NCBI GenBank assembly: GCA_965116055.1
Contig: OZ220466.1
Location: 2,604,001-2,668,000 of the forward strand
Reading direction: 5' to 3'
Length of the DNA: 64,000 nucleotides
From: Bin55 sp965116055
Lineage (GTDB): Bacteria > Pseudomonadota > Gammaproteobacteria > Pseudomonadales > Azotimanducaceae
Shown: in pieces, positions 45,073-53,545 of the stretch
Layout: every line of letters begins with the position of its first letter
How positions within the stretch are numbered: the stretch's first letter is position 1
Position numbers and translations under genes: made by a program
Notes under the pieces: generated by a model
The model's input: the letters and a program-made list of their open reading frames with translations, nothing else
The model's database searches: none
Told to the model about the DNA's origin: nothing

Positions 45073-48066
45073 TTAATCTAAAAAGTGCGCACTACTCTGA
45101 CGAATGGTCCTCATCTGTTCCAAAAGTGGTTCTCTCGGTAACTCATATGCATCTAATAATAATTCATCAAGTTTTCGGATGATTGCTGGACCGGGCGAAC
45201 CTTCTTTATGAAAATTGAAGTTAGGAAATAATTTTCCTTTCCTTTGATAATCTATCTTACAAGCTTTAAGTGTCGACGATTCCATCAATTGACGTGCCTG
45301 GACTTCAGTCTCTCGACGAAGGCCCTCATTCTGCCAAGCAGGCGGCATTTGCACTGTGTGAATTTCCCGCGCGGTTAGATGAAAAGCATCACCCATCATG
45401 AGCCAATACGCATGGAAAAGATGTGAATTGAAAAGACCAATCCAAGGCCAATAAAACTCATTGCACGCCAGCTCGAATCTTTCTCGATGAAGATCATCAA
45501 AAACTCCCAGAGGTAAGAATGACAAAAAGTACCTGCCAGTAGCCTGGAAAGTTATCGTACTACCTTGCGAATGCTGATTTACACGCTTGTGTTCAGCGCG
45601 CATGGTATGAAGAAGTTCAACTAGTTCACTCGTCGGTGCCTGAGTCCACTGTTTTTCATATGCTCGCTGTGTCGAACCTTTGGAATGTGCGCGAATGGCG
45701 TCGTTTCGTTGATTGGTTTGAATGCGAATCAATCCCGGGCTCATTAACGTGCAACTTGTTGAAACATTTTTAGTTCTCTGAATCACCAGTACGGTACATC
45801 TTTGATGGTTACCACCGCCTTTGCCTTTCAACCAAGGCAATTTCGGGAATAGGGATTGTGGACCATTGTCGTAAGTGCGAATGTGAACTTCCTTTGCGAC
45901 ATACTCAATCGCCGCCCTTGTTTTCTGGAATGCTTTATCGCCACGAAATACGATAGAATGCGGGACTATAAGCGTTACGCATGCTTCCTCATGCGACACC
46001 TCAATTGCCGCTTGGATAAACATGAGATATAGATTCTGCGATGTATCAATATATCCTAGCTTTGCAGCTCGCTCTTTATCCGAAATATCGGGAGTTTGGT
46101 AGGGGGGATTACCTATAACAATATCCCACCCACCTTCCGGTGCGGGGAAGAGATCTCGAAGATCACATTTCGACGGCGGCGCGTTGGGTATAAGAAAGTC
46201 CACATCAAGCCACTCAAGGTCGCTCTCCGATTTCCAACCACTACCTATTGATCGTAAACGCCTTCGAATCTTACGGTCCTCTTCAAGCGCGTATTGTTTC
46301 TCTTCGGGAAGGTGAGCAACGGTCCAAGCTTCTCGTGTGGCACGCAGCTCAGCGAGCTCTTCATCCCACTCATTGCTATCCAACCCATATTGGCCTTGAG
46401 GATCCACGTACAAAGTGTTAGCAACAATGCAACGCGTTTCAAGATTCGGGAGAGGGCTTGGCAACGTATCTGTTTTTCGATCTCGGTTGAATTTAATCTT
46501 GGCATCAATGAGCGCGATAAATATTCGAAGTCGTGTAATAAGCACCGCCATGGGGTGCGCGTCCACGGCATAGAGCTGTCGCTCAATAATGTTCTCAAAG
46601 TCCTTTATTGAAGATTCCTTGCCACTCAACCGCGCTTTGGCCCTTCCTAATCCATACAGCATACCTAAGGTAAAAGCTCCGCTACCACAACATGGATCTA
46701 AGAATGTGAACTCATTGATTGCACGCAGCGCATCTCGTCTTATCATGGGCGACCAATCGTCCCAGCTTTGCTTATCCGGTAGTGGATGCGCTAGCATTCT
46801 TGTGTTCTGCCAATGAGTATGTTTCAAACTCCCGCAAAGTCGGCAACCGATCGCGTCAGCCACCATTTCGTCAACGATATCTTGTGGTGTGTAGTAAGTT
46901 CCACCTGGCATCTTTACGTGGCCATCTGCTTCGTGTCTCGGGCCATCAACATCCAAAATTAACCTCTCGAATAGCAATCCGAGCATACTCGGATCAAGCG
47001 CGGATTCTGATTCGTAAGCCGTATGATCCGAAAGTGTCCAAGCATACCTACTAAGAATGCTGAGTAGACCATCCGAACCTAAGTACGCGTAATTGTTTAT
47101 TGGGTGGTCTGATAACTCAGATGAGTCGAGAGAAAACAACGAACCGTTGAGAAAGGGGACTTCACTTGCAAGGAGTTGACGCCACCCATCTTCTTGAACC
47201 TTCCTATCGCGCTTGGGCTTTGCTAAGACGTTTGTAAATAACCACTTCAAATGCTCATGCACGGCGAATTCGTTTTCGGTTTTTTGATTTGGGAGCCACA
47301 TGGTGTCTTCTGGGAGTATGCCCCGTGTTTGAAGTAGCCATGCAAACATCACTCGAATGAGATGGCGAAGCCGATTGCTCCGTTGTTGTTCGTTTAGGCT
47401 AGGTAATCCATCCTTGAACCACTTCGAGACCTCTTCATGAAATTGGCCACGCAATGGCTCAATCGAAAACGCATCCTCAATTGAGCTGAATGATGTGCCG
47501 TGTGCATCGCGCGCTAAAACACTAAATTGCCATGCAGCTCTTGACCCCGGTAACACCGGATCAATAAGCTCGGTCGCTCGTAAACATTGGTCACGAAATA
47601 CAAAAGCTCTCGTTCGTCGAAAACCTTCGCTATCCTTCGTATAGGCTACCCCTAAGACACGACCATCACTGATTGGTCGGCATCGCCGCAAAGCTTCAGC
47701 AATATCCTGTGTACTTAATTCACCGTCAGGAAAAATGAGTTCTAAGCATGCTATAAAAGTCGGCTGAGGCAGTAATTCGTCCGTGGTTTCATACGTGTCA
47801 ATTTGAGCATAAGCCACCTCAGGAGAATATTGGTGAGATCTGGCATGAGGTTCCACACGCGCTAGGAAATCTCTAGGCGACTCACACGTTGAAATAGCAT
47901 TGATCCAGTCTACGCGACCTTGATCCTGTTTACTTGGTTCCTTTACACTTGGTTTGAGGTCATCTAAACAATCTTTAAGAAATAGTTCGACCTCGTGTAA
48001 TGTTCTTGCTTGCGTTTGCTTGTAAGTTAGTTCATAGGGGGATGGAATGCGCTCTCCACGCTGCAT
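45073..48066 (-). CDS. Type IIG restriction-modification enzyme: methyltransferase and specificity part, split from its nuclease domain
   Basis: The 997-residue body of an Eco57I-like fused restriction-modification protein. An N-terminal helical connector leads to a SAM-binding motif I (FLDPCCGSGAF, residues ~453-463) and the catalytic motif IV NPPY (~652-655) of an N6-adenine methyltransferase, followed by a C-terminal target-recognition region. The frame is open upstream of the Met at 48066 and continues, after a one-base shift in the G tract at 48172-48181, into the nuclease fragment. In the joined frame the connector reads TTSPLGQLYRYARDHARAG and GTWAVLTNGTDW, a normal Type IIG junction. 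As given, this part lacks its start; a weak GGA five bases before 48066 might allow internal initiation. The DNA is AT-rich (~38% GC at 45181-45300), suggesting transfer. Confidence 0.88.
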   Translation of the reverse strand: MQRGERIPSPYELTYKQTQARTLHEVELFLKDCLDDLKPSVKEPSKQDQGRVDWINAISTCESPRDFLARVEPHARSHQYSPEVAYAQIDTYETTDELLPQPTFIACLELIFPDGELSTQDIAEALRRCRPISDGRVLGVAYTKDSEGFRRTRAFVFRDQCLRATELIDPVLPGSRAAWQFSVLARDAHGTSFSSIEDAFSIEPLRGQFHEEVSKWFKDGLPSLNEQQRSNRLRHLIRVMFAWLLQTRGILPEDTMWLPNQKTENEFAVHEHLKWLFTNVLAKPKRDRKVQEDGWRQLLASEVPFLNGSLFSLDSSELSDHPINNYAYLGSDGLLSILSRYAWTLSDHTAYESESALDPSMLGLLFERLILDVDGPRHEADGHVKMPGGTYYTPQDIVDEMVADAIGCRLCGSLKHTHWQNTRMLAHPLPDKQSWDDWSPMIRRDALRAINEFTFLDPCCGSGAFTLGMLYGLGRAKARLSGKESSIKDFENIIERQLYAVDAHPMAVLITRLRIFIALIDAKIKFNRDRKTDTLPSPLPNLETRCIVANTLYVDPQGQYGLDSNEWDEELAELRATREAWTVAHLPEEKQYALEEDRKIRRRLRSIGSGWKSESDLEWLDVDFLIPNAPPSKCDLRDLFPAPEGGWDIVIGNPPYQTPDISDKERAAKLGYIDTSQNLYLMFIQAAIEVSHEEACVTLIVPHSIVFRGDKAFQKTRAAIEYVAKEVHIRTYDNGPQSLFPKLPWLKGKGGGNHQRCTVLVIQRTKNVSTSCTLMSPGLIRIQTNQRNDAIRAHSKGSTQRAYEKQWTQAPTSELVELLHTMRAEHKRVNQHSQGSTITFQATGRYFLSFLPLGVFDDLHRERFELACNEFYWPWIGLFNSHLFHAYWLMMGDAFHLTAREIHTVQMPPAWQNEGLRRETEVQARQLMESSTLKACKIDYQRKGKLFPNFNFHKEGSPGPAIIRKLDELLLDAYELPREPLLEQMRTIRQSSAHFLD

Positions 48067-48127
48067 CTTGATCCAGTCCGTGCCATTGGTGAGAACCGCC
48101 CATGTTCCTTCGCCAGCTCGCGCATGA

Positions 48128-48448
48128 TCACGCGCATAGCGGTACAGTTGCCCTAACGGGGAAGTAGTCCACCCCCCCCCCTGTACGTTTGAATAGATCT
48201 ACGTTGAGATTCTTCACCTCAAGAATGACCGATGCCACTGACCCCGATTGACCACAGATAAAGTCGGGTCGAAGTTGATTGGGACCTTGATTGATAGGCT
48301 GCTCATCAATTTGATCAATCCTAAAACCGAATACCTTTTCAAGCACCGGACGAACGAGTCCTCCACTTACATCGGCCTCGGTTGATTTAGGCTTCGCTTC
48401 CAATCCATTTAGCTTATCGGCATACCAATCTTCTCTACTTTGTTGCAT
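48128..48448 (-). CDS. Type IIG restriction-modification enzyme: N-terminal nuclease fragment, truncated by the G-tract frameshift
   Basis: A fragment of ~106 residues carrying the PD-(D/E)XK nuclease motif of Type IIG enzymes: PDF at residues ~61-63 and EVK at 77-79. After FKRT it enters a G10 tract, reads GGG-VDYFPV and stops 15 codons after the tract. With nine or twelve G the frame continues into the 997-residue methyltransferase part, giving 1124 residues in total for the nine-G form. The ATG at 48448 is preferred; a TTG two codons earlier is possible. In the present state the nuclease domain alone would be made, without methyltransferase or target recognition. Confidence 0.85.
   Translation of the reverse strand: MQQSREDWYADKLNGLEAKPKSTEADVSGGLVRPVLEKVFGFRIDQIDEQPINQGPNQLRPDFICGQSGSVASVILEVKNLNVDLFKRTGGGVDYFPVRATVPLCA
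48172..48181 (-). repeat. G10 homopolymer (contingency tract) inside the Type IIG gene
   Basis: Ten consecutive C on the plus strand (G on the coding strand) lie exactly where the nuclease and methyltransferase frames part. Slipped-strand changes here would toggle the enzyme on and off. An indel error in the assembly would look the same. Confidence 0.9.
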
Positions 48449-48500
48449 CCTCAACGGTTCCTAATGCTGCTTCATCCACGCTGTTTCGTCAATAGGTTCA

Positions 48501-48534
48501 ATAATAGATCATTGACAAACGATCTTCCAATGAT
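48501..48534 (-). promoter_or_regulatory. Candidate Type IIG promoter with overlapping inverted repeat
   Basis: On the minus strand TTGGAA (48525-48530) and TATTAT (48501-48506) are 18 bases apart and ~50 bases upstream of the start. A perfect inverted repeat, ATCATTG with CAATGAT around 12 bases (48509-48515 and 48528-48534), covers the -35 and spacer, which is a plausible operator position. No controller-protein gene is adjacent. Confidence 0.35.
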
Positions 48535-48645
48535 GTGGCGTTCTGACAGCAATAGCATACGCAATATACTGACGGTTGCAACCCACAGTAATACAAGAAT
48601 TCTTCGTATAATCTAACGATAACGCGGATACGTGTCAATTTTTTC

Positions 48646-49710
48646 ATGCACGCTTCTTCGCTCTCGAACGACGAAAAGAAAACGCTCAAACGTGACGGGT
48701 TCGTCGTTTTAGAAGATGTTGTTTCGCGCGATATAACGACGCGCGCCAAGGAACTCATCCACGCGGATCCCACAAGAATCGTCCACGGCGATGTTCCCAG
48801 CATCAACAATCTCTACAACGAATCAATGCTTCGGGAGATTATGCTGGAGGCTATGGGGCCACACACGGCACCGATTAATGCGCAAGTTGCCGTTACCCTT
48901 CCTCACTACGCTGATGCAGTCGTGCGTCGTCCGGCTTCGGGAACATACCGACCACAGGCCCATGTTGACGGCGGGTGGGCAGGACTATGTCCTATGTCGC
49001 GTTCGGAGATACTCGCTGCTGGAGAGTCGTTAGAAACTTGGGGCCGCGAAGGTGATCCTAAATCAATGGGACCAGCAGGCGGCGCACCGCTTTGGCAAGA
49101 TCGCGAACGCACAGTTGCCATCGGTAGCTACACTGCCCTTGTGGGCGTATGTTTGAACGATCAACGTATGCCGGCAAAGGGTCAATTTTCAGTGCGTCGC
49201 GGTGCACATGAAGCTGTAGAAGCTTTTTTTCGACACCAGCGCGCACAAGGCGGCCCAATCGGCGGCGGCGGCCCGGATTGGCCTCGGCTTCAACCTATGA
49301 ATCAAGACCAAGCATTTGCTGGCATCATGCCACCGAAGTTGGTCGATTCTTATCCGGCAACGAGCTTCGAGATGCCCGGTTGGCCATGGCCTGAACTGAC
49401 GCCTGTGTTGATGAAAGAAGGCGATGCCGTCATTGCGTTGCATGCGTTGCCACATACGGCAACGCCCAATCTCAGCGAAGATCCGCGCATGAATGTGTTT
49501 TTTCGCCTTCGGCGGTTAAGGCCAGACAATCCCTACGAAGGCGATCCTTGCATCGGTTGGGGCGTTTCGGATCACCCGGATCGTCAATTAAATGGCGACT
49601 TCTTGGATTACCCGCCATCCTACAACCCTTATCAGATTTCCGTCGAACGTATGTGCGACCACTGGAGCGAATGGGACGGTATGCATTCGTTTGTCGACAA
49701 CGAATGTTGA
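48646..49710 (+). CDS. Phytanoyl-CoA dioxygenase family (Fe(II)/2-oxoglutarate) protein
   Basis: A 354-residue non-heme iron oxygenase of the PhyH superfamily. The HxD iron motif is in QAHVDGGWAG, the distal His is in ALHALPHTATPN, and the 2-oxoglutarate-binding Arg is likely in MNVFFRLRR. The N-terminus (LKRDGFVVLEDVVS) is the usual PhyH opening. The hydroxylation substrate is unknown; bacterial members act on very different small molecules. It stands alone between the divergent Type IIG gene and gspN. A TATAAT lies at 48608-48613, with no good -35. No Shine-Dalgarno sequence precedes the ATG. Confidence 0.85.
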   Translation: MHASSLSNDEKKTLKRDGFVVLEDVVSRDITTRAKELIHADPTRIVHGDVPSINNLYNESMLREIMLEAMGPHTAPINAQVAVTLPHYADAVVRRPASGTYRPQAHVDGGWAGLCPMSRSEILAAGESLETWGREGDPKSMGPAGGAPLWQDRERTVAIGSYTALVGVCLNDQRMPAKGQFSVRRGAHEAVEAFFRHQRAQGGPIGGGGPDWPRLQPMNQDQAFAGIMPPKLVDSYPATSFEMPGWPWPELTPVLMKEGDAVIALHALPHTATPNLSEDPRMNVFFRLRRLRPDNPYEGDPCIGWGVSDHPDRQLNGDFLDYPPSYNPYQISVERMCDHWSEWDGMHSFVDNEC

Positions 49711-49998
49711 GCGCCGCCGCTGTGTCATTGAGGAATACAGCGCACCGTTTTAGCTCACACCCTCCAAAGATTACGAGAACGGCTACTGGTATGGCTGTCT
49801 TGACTGCTGTTGCGCCGAATGCTCACGCGTAGCGGGCAGCAACGAGCCGATTTGAACAACATTCTTCCCTATTCGCACAGTACCACGCTTTTAGCACCGT
49901 AACCCTCAATCGAATTCGTTTCAGTTGAACTTGGAATCTACTTCCAACAACTGTCGCATTCCACAACTTACGAAGGATCAAACGCCCAATTTCAATTC

Positions 49999-50754
49999 AT
50001 GCGGCAGTTCTTTAAATGGTTTTTTGGCGCGCTCGCCGGGATTATCCTACTAGCAATCGCTTTTCTAGTGGCGCTCATCGCCATGGCCCCTGCGACGACG
50101 GTCACCGAAGCGATAGCGACAACAAACCTACAGCTAGAAAAGCCCACCGGCTCGCTCTGGAAAGGTAGTGCCGATGCGTACTTTGAAACGCACTATGTAG
50201 GTGCACTTCAGTGGCAGACAAGCTTTCTAGACCTGCTTAGAAGAGAACCGAAAATATTCTTTGCGCTTGATGAACCAGATATCCGCCTCAACCTTGCTAT
50301 TAGCTACGACTTTTCTCTTTATCGCGCCAACATTGACGGCAATATCCACAGCCGTTTTATAAATAAGCTAACTCAAGCGTACGACATTCAACTATCAAAC
50401 GATATCCAGTTCAAGGATGTCTTTTTGGCATTCAAGGAGTCTAACAATGTGCAGGAGGCAAGCGGCGAGATTTTTTGGGAAGGAGGGCCAGTTCGTTTTA
50501 AATTGAGCGCATTAACTCAGGAGATGCTGTTCGACTCCGTTCGCGGCATAGTTGCTTTGGACGGCGAATCGATTCAAATAATGGTTCTACTCGCGTCAAC
50601 CTCCACACCGGTGATGGAATTTCGCTTGGACACAAACTCTGGTTGGTTGCATATAAAGGCCTTCCATGCGTTTCTAGAATTTGCAAACTTTCCGTCAATG
50701 AACCAAAAAAGAAACTCAGATTTTCTTTTTGAAGTATCGGAAAAAATTCTCTAG
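49999..50754 (+). CDS. gspN: Type II secretion system protein N (GspN)
   Basis: A 251-residue bitopic inner-membrane protein: a transmembrane helix at about residues 10-32, then a beta-rich periplasmic region opening with the GspN-type LEKPTGSLWKGSADA and LQWQTS segments. GspN is an accessory part of some type II secretion systems. Two bases separate it from gspC. The N-C-D grouping without other gsp genes resembles the split arrangement known in Acinetobacter and related genera. Confidence 0.82.
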   Translation: MRQFFKWFFGALAGIILLAIAFLVALIAMAPATTVTEAIATTNLQLEKPTGSLWKGSADAYFETHYVGALQWQTSFLDLLRREPKIFFALDEPDIRLNLAISYDFSLYRANIDGNIHSRFINKLTQAYDIQLSNDIQFKDVFLAFKESNNVQEASGEIFWEGGPVRFKLSALTQEMLFDSVRGIVALDGESIQIMVLLASTSTPVMEFRLDTNSGWLHIKAFHAFLEFANFPSMNQKRNSDFLFEVSEKIL

Positions 50755-50756
50755 CC

Positions 50757-51638
50757 ATGCGCAATCTCGGCTTCTCAGCGCGTTTTTCAAGCGTTGGTTT
50801 TTTAACTGCCCTCGCTTGGGTGGTGCGACTTGCGTGCGTGGTCGTCGTGCTGGTCGTTATTGCAGGTATAGTGTGGGACTTTGTCGTTGAACCAACCGGT
50901 TATACATCCGATTCGACCCGATCGAGCGAGTCGACAACGCAAATGCGCCAAGTCGATATCCAAAAAATCGTAAGCGCTGAATTATTCGGTTCCGCTGAAT
51001 TAGTAGAAGAGACATTAAATGTCAATGATCTTCAAGAAACATCACTCAACCTGACCCTTGAAGGTACATTTGTCGCGACTGATAGTCAATCGCACTCGAT
51101 CGCCCTCATTGCTAACCGGGACCGACGCGGCTCAACACGAGAGTATCGACGCGGGGATGCAATTGCTAGTTTCGCTGAAATCGTAGAAATTCGCCCACGG
51201 TTCGTTGTGATTGCGCGAAGCGGTGAACGCGAGATGTTGAAATTCGATGAAAAGTCTATCTTCGACGAAAGCCAGCCATCGTCCAGTGCTCAATCGTTAC
51301 GTGCGACACCCTCACCACATCCTTCTATCGACACCGGTCGACGTCTCCAAGCCGAACGATTTCAATCAATGCAAATCGCCGACTTGAAACCATTAGGATT
51401 GACCGAAATTCAAACAAGCGAGGGCCCGATGCTTGCACTGGCCGATCCTTCCGGTACGTCGCATCTTGCGCGACTCGGCATGCTCCCTGGTGATGTCGTC
51501 GCTTCGGTAAACGGGCATACGCTTGACTCCCTACGTCACGATCCAGACCTAGCAAAGCAAGTACTTAACGCCGACGAAGCGCGTCTGGAAATTCGCCGGG
51601 CTGGCCGTCAGTTCTACCTGACCGTGCCGATGCCATGA
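50757..51638 (+). CDS. gspC: Type II secretion system protein C (GspC) with PDZ domain
   Basis: A 293-residue inner-membrane protein: one transmembrane helix (about residues 20-45), a homology region (LFGSAE, LNLTLEGTFVA, YRRGDAI) that contacts the secretin, a Ser/Pro-rich linker and a C-terminal PDZ domain (about 210-290; LGMLPGDVVASVNG). It links the inner-membrane platform to GspD and may help select substrates. Its stop overlaps the gspD start by 4 bases. Confidence 0.9.
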   Translation: MRNLGFSARFSSVGFLTALAWVVRLACVVVVLVVIAGIVWDFVVEPTGYTSDSTRSSESTTQMRQVDIQKIVSAELFGSAELVEETLNVNDLQETSLNLTLEGTFVATDSQSHSIALIANRDRRGSTREYRRGDAIASFAEIVEIRPRFVVIARSGEREMLKFDEKSIFDESQPSSSAQSLRATPSPHPSIDTGRRLQAERFQSMQIADLKPLGLTEIQTSEGPMLALADPSGTSHLARLGMLPGDVVASVNGHTLDSLRHDPDLAKQVLNADEARLEIRRAGRQFYLTVPMP

Positions 51639-53545
51639 CATCCCCCTTGTACCTACTGCCCCGCAAGCTACTTGCCTTCGCCTTGTTGAGTTGCTCGCTT
51701 ACTGCATGGGCTCAGAACGGTCCCTGGCAAATAAACGTAAAAAACGTCGAACTCGCAAGTTTCATAGAGGAAGTAGCCACGATCACCGGTAAAACCTTTG
51801 TCGTTGACCCACGCATTAAAGGATCTGTATCCGTGATCAGCGATACGCAGCTGAATCGCGAAGGCGTTTTCGACTTACTGCTAAGCGTGCTAAAAGTTCA
51901 AGAATTCAGCGTCATCGAAAATGGCGAAATTGTCGAGATTGTGCAGTCATCACGCGCTCGAAACCTGGCAGGTGCAAAGGCATCCGCCGACGAGATAACT
52001 CATGAAGATATGTGGATCTCGCATGTGATTGACGCCGGACACTTAAACCCATCCGAAATAGTCAAATCTCTTCGACAACTCGCGCCGCAACACGCCCAGT
52101 TCTCGGCGATCGCTGAAAGCAATGCCGTTCTGATCTCCGACAGAAAAGGCAACATTGACGGTATGCTGCGCGTTGTCGAACAACTAAAGAGTGCGGCAAC
52201 GCAAAAAACCATCGTTGTCAACTTGAAGCATACGCTAACCCCGGATGTCGTGGCCTTGCTTCAAGCGCTGCACGAAGAACGCGACCCTCTCAAGGTCATT
52301 GCTAACGAAAAAAACAATACCTTGCTACTGCGCGGTACCGATACCGCACTCATGGCAGCGCTGCAATCAATCGAAATGATTGATCAGCCTAGTAACGAAG
52401 AATCCAATACGCGCGTGATTCGTTTAGGCCATGCCATTGCATCGGAGGTTACCGAGATCGTGAAAGACGTGCTTATTGGTGGAAATAGCCAAACCGGAAG
52501 TAACACGACGCCCAATGATGGAACGGACATTGTGTCGGACGAATCCCTGAATGCGGTCGTGGTCAGAGCCAACCCTGTCGATATGCAACACATCGCAGCT
52601 CTTGTAAAAGAGCTTGATCAACGACGACCCCAAGTTCTCATAGAAGCAGCCATAGTAGAGGTCGATTTGGACGATGTGGTAAGTTCCGGCGTCGAGCTTG
52701 GTGTTGGAGACGCCGACGGAGACTCCGCGGTACCGGCGCTTTCGACATCGCTTAACGGCGTGCTATCTACTCTACTGTCGCAATTGACTGCAGGCGATTC
52801 TGAGGACATTGACATCAGTCCTGTGGATCTCTTAGGTAACTTTTCCTCACCGACAATCGCTATTTCACAACTTGATCCAGATGGCTTTTCCTTCGCAGCG
52901 ATCATCAATGCTTTTGAAACATCCACTTACGCGAATCTTCACGCGACCCCCAGCGTCATGGTGTTAAACAACCAAGAAAGCAATCTCTTCGTTGGACTTA
53001 ACGTGCCATTCAGATCTGGAAATTTGATATTCCCAAACGAACAAAGCGTATCCGGCCTAAATCCAACATCGCGCGGTAACGTTGGCACCGATTTGACGGT
53101 CACGCCGTCTATTCATGAAGATTTGTCGGTCCGCATGAACATCCATGCGAATATTGGGGCGTTACAGGAGCAACCACTCAGTATCGGCGATTCAGGGTTA
53201 GCTGACATCGTGACGACCCAGCGCACTCTCACAACAGTCGTCGTCGCTGAAAATCAACAAACGATCGTCCTCGGTGGGCTAATCCGGCAAGAAGCGCGCT
53301 CGACGCAAAGACGCGTACCGATACTCGGCAGCATTCCTCTGATGGGGCGATTGTTTCGCTCCGGACAAGATACGACGGGTCGGACAATGCTCCTTATTTT
53401 CTTACGGCCGACAGTGATCGAGAACGCAACTGACGCTCAATCTGTAACACAGCGTAAATATCAGGAATATTGGGAAGTCACCATTGGGGAACCGGATGCC
53501 GACTCGTTAACGACAGACCAATTATTCAAAGGCACAATGAACTGA
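51635..53545 (+). CDS. gspD: Type II secretion system secretin GspD
   Basis: A 636-residue outer-membrane secretin. The signal peptide ends around LTAWAQN. The N0 domain (VKNVELASFIEEVATITGK) and N1-N3 repeats follow, then the secretin core with LIEAAIVEVDLDD and VPILGSIPLMGRLFRS and the C-terminal S domain. It forms the outer-membrane channel. It is coupled to gspC by a 4-base overlap, and its stop overlaps the plsB CTG start. GspE to GspM genes are not in the window. Confidence 0.95.
   Translation: MTSPLYLLPRKLLAFALLSCSLTAWAQNGPWQINVKNVELASFIEEVATITGKTFVVDPRIKGSVSVISDTQLNREGVFDLLLSVLKVQEFSVIENGEIVEIVQSSRARNLAGAKASADEITHEDMWISHVIDAGHLNPSEIVKSLRQLAPQHAQFSAIAESNAVLISDRKGNIDGMLRVVEQLKSAATQKTIVVNLKHTLTPDVVALLQALHEERDPLKVIANEKNNTLLLRGTDTALMAALQSIEMIDQPSNEESNTRVIRLGHAIASEVTEIVKDVLIGGNSQTGSNTTPNDGTDIVSDESLNAVVVRANPVDMQHIAALVKELDQRRPQVLIEAAIVEVDLDDVVSSGVELGVGDADGDSAVPALSTSLNGVLSTLLSQLTAGDSEDIDISPVDLLGNFSSPTIAISQLDPDGFSFAAIINAFETSTYANLHATPSVMVLNNQESNLFVGLNVPFRSGNLIFPNEQSVSGLNPTSRGNVGTDLTVTPSIHEDLSVRMNIHANIGALQEQPLSIGDSGLADIVTTQRTLTTVVVAENQQTIVLGGLIRQEARSTQRRVPILGSIPLMGRLFRSGQDTTGRTMLLIFLRPTVIENATDAQSVTQRKYQEYWEVTIGEPDADSLTTDQLFKGTMN

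Noticed and set aside
46096..46116. G6 run at the NPPY codons as a second contingency tract
   Set aside because: Six bases is common by chance and it encodes the conserved catalytic motif.
45073..48448. BREX PglX instead of a Type IIG enzyme
   Set aside because: PglX is also large, m6A-type and phase-variable in some hosts, but no brxA/B/C, pglZ or brxL genes are near, and the N-terminal PD...EVK nuclease motif favours Type IIG.
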